From NCEH01 sp002257205 (lineage in GTDB: Bacteria; Pseudomonadota; Alphaproteobacteria; Rhizobiales; Xanthobacteraceae), in the NCBI RefSeq assembly GCF_043195105.1, contig NZ_JBAFWO010000010.1: 64,000 nt of DNA; one strand, given 5' to 3'. This document shows, piece by piece, positions 61,306 through 64,000 of the stretch. Position numbers and translations under genes: made by a program. Each line of letters opens with the position of its first letter. The first letter of the stretch is position 1. Under the pieces are notes generated by a model. The model did no database searches. It was not told the origin of the DNA and saw nothing but the letters and a program-made list of their open reading frames with translations.

Positions 61306-62270
61306 GCCGCGCGGCGAGACGCGACATGGCGCTGCTTCTGCTCGGCCTCGTGGCCGGGGCGGGCACGCTCTATTTCTTGCAGGATCGACCTGCCTCCGTC
61401 ACCTCCAGCCAGGCCGCAGAGGGTGACCATGGAAAGGAGGAAGGTCATGCGGAAGGAGCGGTCGAGCTCAATGATGCCAAGCTCGCGGCCGCAAGCATCG
61501 GCCTCGAGACCGCCGGTCCGGCACATTTGCGCCAGAAACTCCGCCTGAACGGGTTGATTCAGCCGAACCAGGAGGCCGTCGTCCAGGTCGCGCCGCGCTT
61601 TCCCGGCATTGTCCGGGAAGTCCGCAAGCGCCTGGGGGACAAGGTCAACAAAGGTGATGTCCTTGCCGTCATCGAGAGCAACCAGAGCCTCACGACATAC
61701 GATCTGAAGTCCCCCATCTCGGGCACCGTGGTGGATCGCGCCGTGGCGTTGGGAGAATACGTCTCCGAGCAGAAGCCCGCCTTCATCGTCGCCGAGCTCT
61801 CCACCCTGTCGGTGGATCTCTCCGTCTACCGGAAGGATTTCGCGAAGGTCCGCGTAGGCGATTCCGTGCAGATCGACCCCGAAGACGGCGGTGCGCTGAT
61901 CCAGGGCCAGGTCATCTACGTCTCGCCGATCGGTGCCGCAGACACGCAGAGCGCGTTGGCGCGCGTGGCCATTCCCAACGATGGGATGCGGCTGCGGCCG
62001 GGCCTGTTCGCTGTGGGCACCATCGTGCTGGCGGAGAAGGCCGTTGATGTCGCGGTTCGCTTGAGTGCCCTCCAGACCATCGACGGCCGCAGCATTGTTT
62101 TCGTTCGAAGTGGCGATGCCTTCGAACCCCGCGACGTGGAGCTGGGCGAGCGCGATGGCGAACGGGTCGAGGTGCTGTTCGGCCTGATGCCCGGGGACGC
62201 CTACGCAGCGAACAACAGCTTCGTGATCAAGGCCGAGCTCGCCAAGGGGAGCGCCAGCCATGAGCACTGA
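61302..62270 (+). CDS. czcB: Periplasmic adaptor CzcB (membrane fusion protein)
   Basis: 322 residues, anchored by DMALLLLGLVAGAGTLYFLQ. Lipoyl/barrel-sandwich and beta-barrel segments are seen as LRLNGLIQPNQEAVVQVAPR, PGIVREVRKRLGDKVNKGDV, LAVIESNQSL, PISGTVVDRAVALGEYVSEQ. His-rich HGKEEGHAEGAVEL near the start suggests metal contact. It links CzcC with the pump. Start overlaps the czcC stop (ATGA), and its end overlaps the PII-like gene by 11 bases. Confidence 0.88.
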   Translation: MSRAARRDMALLLLGLVAGAGTLYFLQDRPASVTSSQAAEGDHGKEEGHAEGAVELNDAKLAAASIGLETAGPAHLRQKLRLNGLIQPNQEAVVQVAPRFPGIVREVRKRLGDKVNKGDVLAVIESNQSLTTYDLKSPISGTVVDRAVALGEYVSEQKPAFIVAELSTLSVDLSVYRKDFAKVRVGDSVQIDPEDGGALIQGQVIYVSPIGAADTQSALARVAIPNDGMRLRPGLFAVGTIVLAEKAVDVAVRLSALQTIDGRSIVFVRSGDAFEPRDVELGERDGERVEVLFGLMPGDAYAANNSFVIKAELAKGSASHEH

Positions 62271-62622
62271 GATGAAGCTCGTCACCGCCTGCATCCATCC
62301 GCACCTCGAGGCGCGCGTCGTGAAGGCGCTCCACGACCTACCGGAATTCCCGGGCTTCTCCATAATTGAACTCCGCGGCCAGGGCCGGGGGAAAGGGGCG
62401 GACGGCACTTATCTCGCGAGCGAAACCGACCTCGTCTATCAGCGGCACCTCCAGTTGCAGATCGTCTGCGCGACGGATGCAGTCGAGACGATCTCCCGGA
62501 TCGTGGCAGAGGCCGGGTGGACCGGCCGAAAAGGGGACGGCGTCATCATCGTGACGCCCGTCGAGGGCTTCAGCCGCATCCGCGAGGCTGGCGCACGCGC
62601 GGCCCGGGAGGCGTCGCGATGA
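62260..62622 (+). CDS. PII-like protein within the metal-efflux operon
   Basis: 120 residues. MKLVTACIHPHLEARVVKAL, then the T-loop-like GQGRGKGADGTYLASETDLV, and the B-loop TGRKGDGVIIVTPVEGFSRI, equivalent to GKIGDGKIFV-PVE of GlnB. The fold should be the PII trimer, but the T-loop Tyr of GlnB is not in its usual place. Its position between adaptor and pump genes, with overlaps on both sides, suggests it senses metal or a nucleotide and adjusts efflux, as proposed for PII-like proteins in transporter operons. Function is inferred. Confidence 0.82.
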   Translation: MSTEMKLVTACIHPHLEARVVKALHDLPEFPGFSIIELRGQGRGKGADGTYLASETDLVYQRHLQLQIVCATDAVETISRIVAEAGWTGRKGDGVIIVTPVEGFSRIREAGARAAREASR

Positions 62623-64000
62623 TCGACGCCATCCTTGCCTTCTCGATCCGCCAACGCTGGCTCGTGGTGCTCGTCAGCCTCGGCATCGCGGCCTTCGGCG
62701 CCTGGAACTTCACGCGCTTGCCGATCGATGCGGTGCCGGACATCACCAATGTCCAGGTACAGATCAACACCTCCGCGCCCGGCTTCTCGCCGCTGGAGAC
62801 GGAGCAGCGCATCACCTTCCCGGTCGAGACCGCCATGGGTGGCCTGCCGGGGCTGGACTACACCCGCTCCATGTCGCGCTACGGCCTGAGCCAGGTGACG
62901 GTCGTGTTCCGGGACGGGACCGACATCTATTTCGCCCGCCAGCTCGTAAACGAGCGCATCCAGCAGGCCAAGGACCAGCTTCCGCCAGGCGTCGAAACCG
63001 CGATGGGGCCCGTCTCCACGGGCCTCGGCGAGATCTACATGTACACGGTGGAGGCCAGGGACGGGGCGAAGAAGCCGTCCGGCGAGCCCTACAGCCCCAC
63101 TGACCTGCGCACCATCCAGGACTGGATCATCAAGCCCCAGCTCCGCACCGTGCCCGGTGTGGTCGAGGTGAACACCATCGGCGGCTACGAACGCGAGCTC
63201 CACGTCCTGCCGAACCCGGCGCGGCTCATGGCCTACCGCATCTCGTTCCGTGACGTGATGACTGCGCTCACCGCCAACAACGCGAACGTGGGCGCTGGCT
63301 ATATCGAGCGGAACGGCGAGCAATATCTCGTCCGCACGCCCGGACAGGTGGCCAATGCGGACGAGATCCGGGAAATTGTCATCGGCAGCCGTTCCGGTAC
63401 GCCGATCCGCATCGGCGACATCGCCGAGGTGCGCGAGGGCAAGGAGCTGCGCACGGGCGCGGCGACGCTGAACGGAGAGGAGGTGGTGCTCGGCACCACC
63501 ATGCTGCTTATTGGCGAGAACAGCCGCACGGTGGCCCAGCGCGTCGAGACGCGCCTGGAGGCAATCTCCCGCTCGCTGCCCGAAGGCGTCATCGCCCGCG
63601 CCGTCTACGACCGCTCCCACCTCGTGGAAGCCACCATCGCAACGGTGGAGAAGAACCTCGTCGAAGGTGCGCTATTTGTCATCGCCGTGCTGTTCGTGCT
63701 GCTGGGGAACATCCGCGCGGCGCTGGTGACGGCCTGCGTCATCCCGCTCGCCATGCTCTTCACCATCACCGGCATGGTGGAGAACAAGGTCAGCGCCAAC
63801 CTGATGAGCCTTGGGGCCATCGACTTCGGCATCATCATCGACGGCGCCGTCATCATCGTCGAGAACTGCCTGCGCCTGTTGGCGGAAGAGCAACATAAGA
63901 GGGGCCGCCTCCTGACTCGGGCAGAGCGGTTCGAGACCATCCTCGCGGGTTCGAGGGACGTCATCCGGCCGAGCTTGTTCGGCACCATGATCATCGCCGT
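62619..64000 (+). CDS. czcA: Heavy-metal efflux RND pump CzcA (partial, 3' end outside window)
   Basis: The ATG at 62619 overlaps the PII-like stop. 460 residues are visible. It begins IDAILAFSIRQRWLVVLVSL with the first membrane segment, then RLPIDAVPDITNVQVQINTS typical of CzcA/CusA. The membrane segment in view contains SLGAIDFGIIIDGAVIIVEN, the DFG-IIDGAV-ENC motif of heavy-metal (Zn/Co/Cd) RND proteins with the proton-relay Asp residues. It is the energised pump of the complex with CzcB and CzcC. The family is usually slightly over 1000 residues, so more than half is missing. Confidence 0.92.
   Translation, partial: MIDAILAFSIRQRWLVVLVSLGIAAFGAWNFTRLPIDAVPDITNVQVQINTSAPGFSPLETEQRITFPVETAMGGLPGLDYTRSMSRYGLSQVTVVFRDGTDIYFARQLVNERIQQAKDQLPPGVETAMGPVSTGLGEIYMYTVEARDGAKKPSGEPYSPTDLRTIQDWIIKPQLRTVPGVVEVNTIGGYERELHVLPNPARLMAYRISFRDVMTALTANNANVGAGYIERNGEQYLVRTPGQVANADEIREIVIGSRSGTPIRIGDIAEVREGKELRTGAATLNGEEVVLGTTMLLIGENSRTVAQRVETRLEAISRSLPEGVIARAVYDRSHLVEATIATVEKNLVEGALFVIAVLFVLLGNIRAALVTACVIPLAMLFTITGMVENKVSANLMSLGAIDFGIIIDGAVIIVENCLRLLAEEQHKRGRLLTRAERFETILAGSRDVIRPSLFGTMIIA

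Overview
The window is GC-rich and has the character of an alphaproteobacterium of the order Hyphomicrobiales (Rhizobiales), perhaps Xanthobacteraceae. This rests on protein style (MntH with an N-terminal WRRERGDP-type leader, NMT1-type importers, GMC dehydrogenases), on dispersed double-hairpin repeats of rhizobial type, and on codon use. The species is inferred, not proven. No phage structural genes, rRNA or CRISPR were seen. Several AT-rich pockets, a recombinase remnant at a tRNA gene and several gene fragments mark much of the window as accessory DNA.

Layout. 0-4.5 kb looks like core: the tail of a GntR/FCD regulator, mntH with an unusual leader, a GMC oxidoreductase coupled to a small secreted protein. 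A tRNA-Arg(CCG) at 4.6 kb is overlapped by the 3' end of a broken serine recombinase, followed by an orphan hydrolase fragment, which suggests an island boundary. 5.3-30.9 kb is a large uptake and catabolic region. It holds an NMT1-type importer with a PhzF-like enzyme; AraC and GlxA-type regulators; a Gal80-like Gfo/Idh protein; a polyamine-type importer ending in a gamma-glutamyltransferase (GGT)-like enzyme; a second NMT1-type importer ending in another GGT-like enzyme and an HpaI-type aldolase; two XRE-cupin regulators; a dimethylglycine/sarcosine dehydrogenase-like flavoprotein; and a class III omega-aminotransferase. Together these suggest import and breakdown of amines or gamma-glutamyl/amide-type nitrogen compounds. 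The substrate cannot be read from sequence.

32-38.7 kb holds a LuxR-type HTH fused to an alpha/beta hydrolase, then a tight locus of a membrane protein, a secreted von Willebrand A protein with three internal repeats, and two paralogous secreted proteins with a conserved CRC motif. This locus looks undescribed. 38.7-39.7 kb is debris: a frameshifted inverted copy of the 58.4 kb nucleotidyltransferase gene, a 162-bp MITE-like element and AT-rich DNA. 39.7-44.1 kb is a set of three alpha/beta hydrolases and a second GMC oxidoreductase. 44.6-49.2 kb carries an NTF2-like protein, a very large STAND regulator (winged helix, NTPase, repeats), a DUF302 protein and a MarR regulator.

49.2-58.1 kb is a type III-like restriction-modification operon (Res, Mod, then a helicase). 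The third gene fuses an N-terminal RelE/ParE-like domain to a UvrD-type helicase. The C-terminal part of an SNF2 helicase lies beside it. The Mod target-recognition segment is strikingly AT-rich, as if swapped in. 58.4 kb has a lone RlaP-type nucleotidyltransferase. 59.6-64 kb is a czc-type heavy-metal efflux operon (small metal-ligand-rich secreted protein, CzcC, CzcB, a PII-like protein, CzcA) that runs off the right edge.
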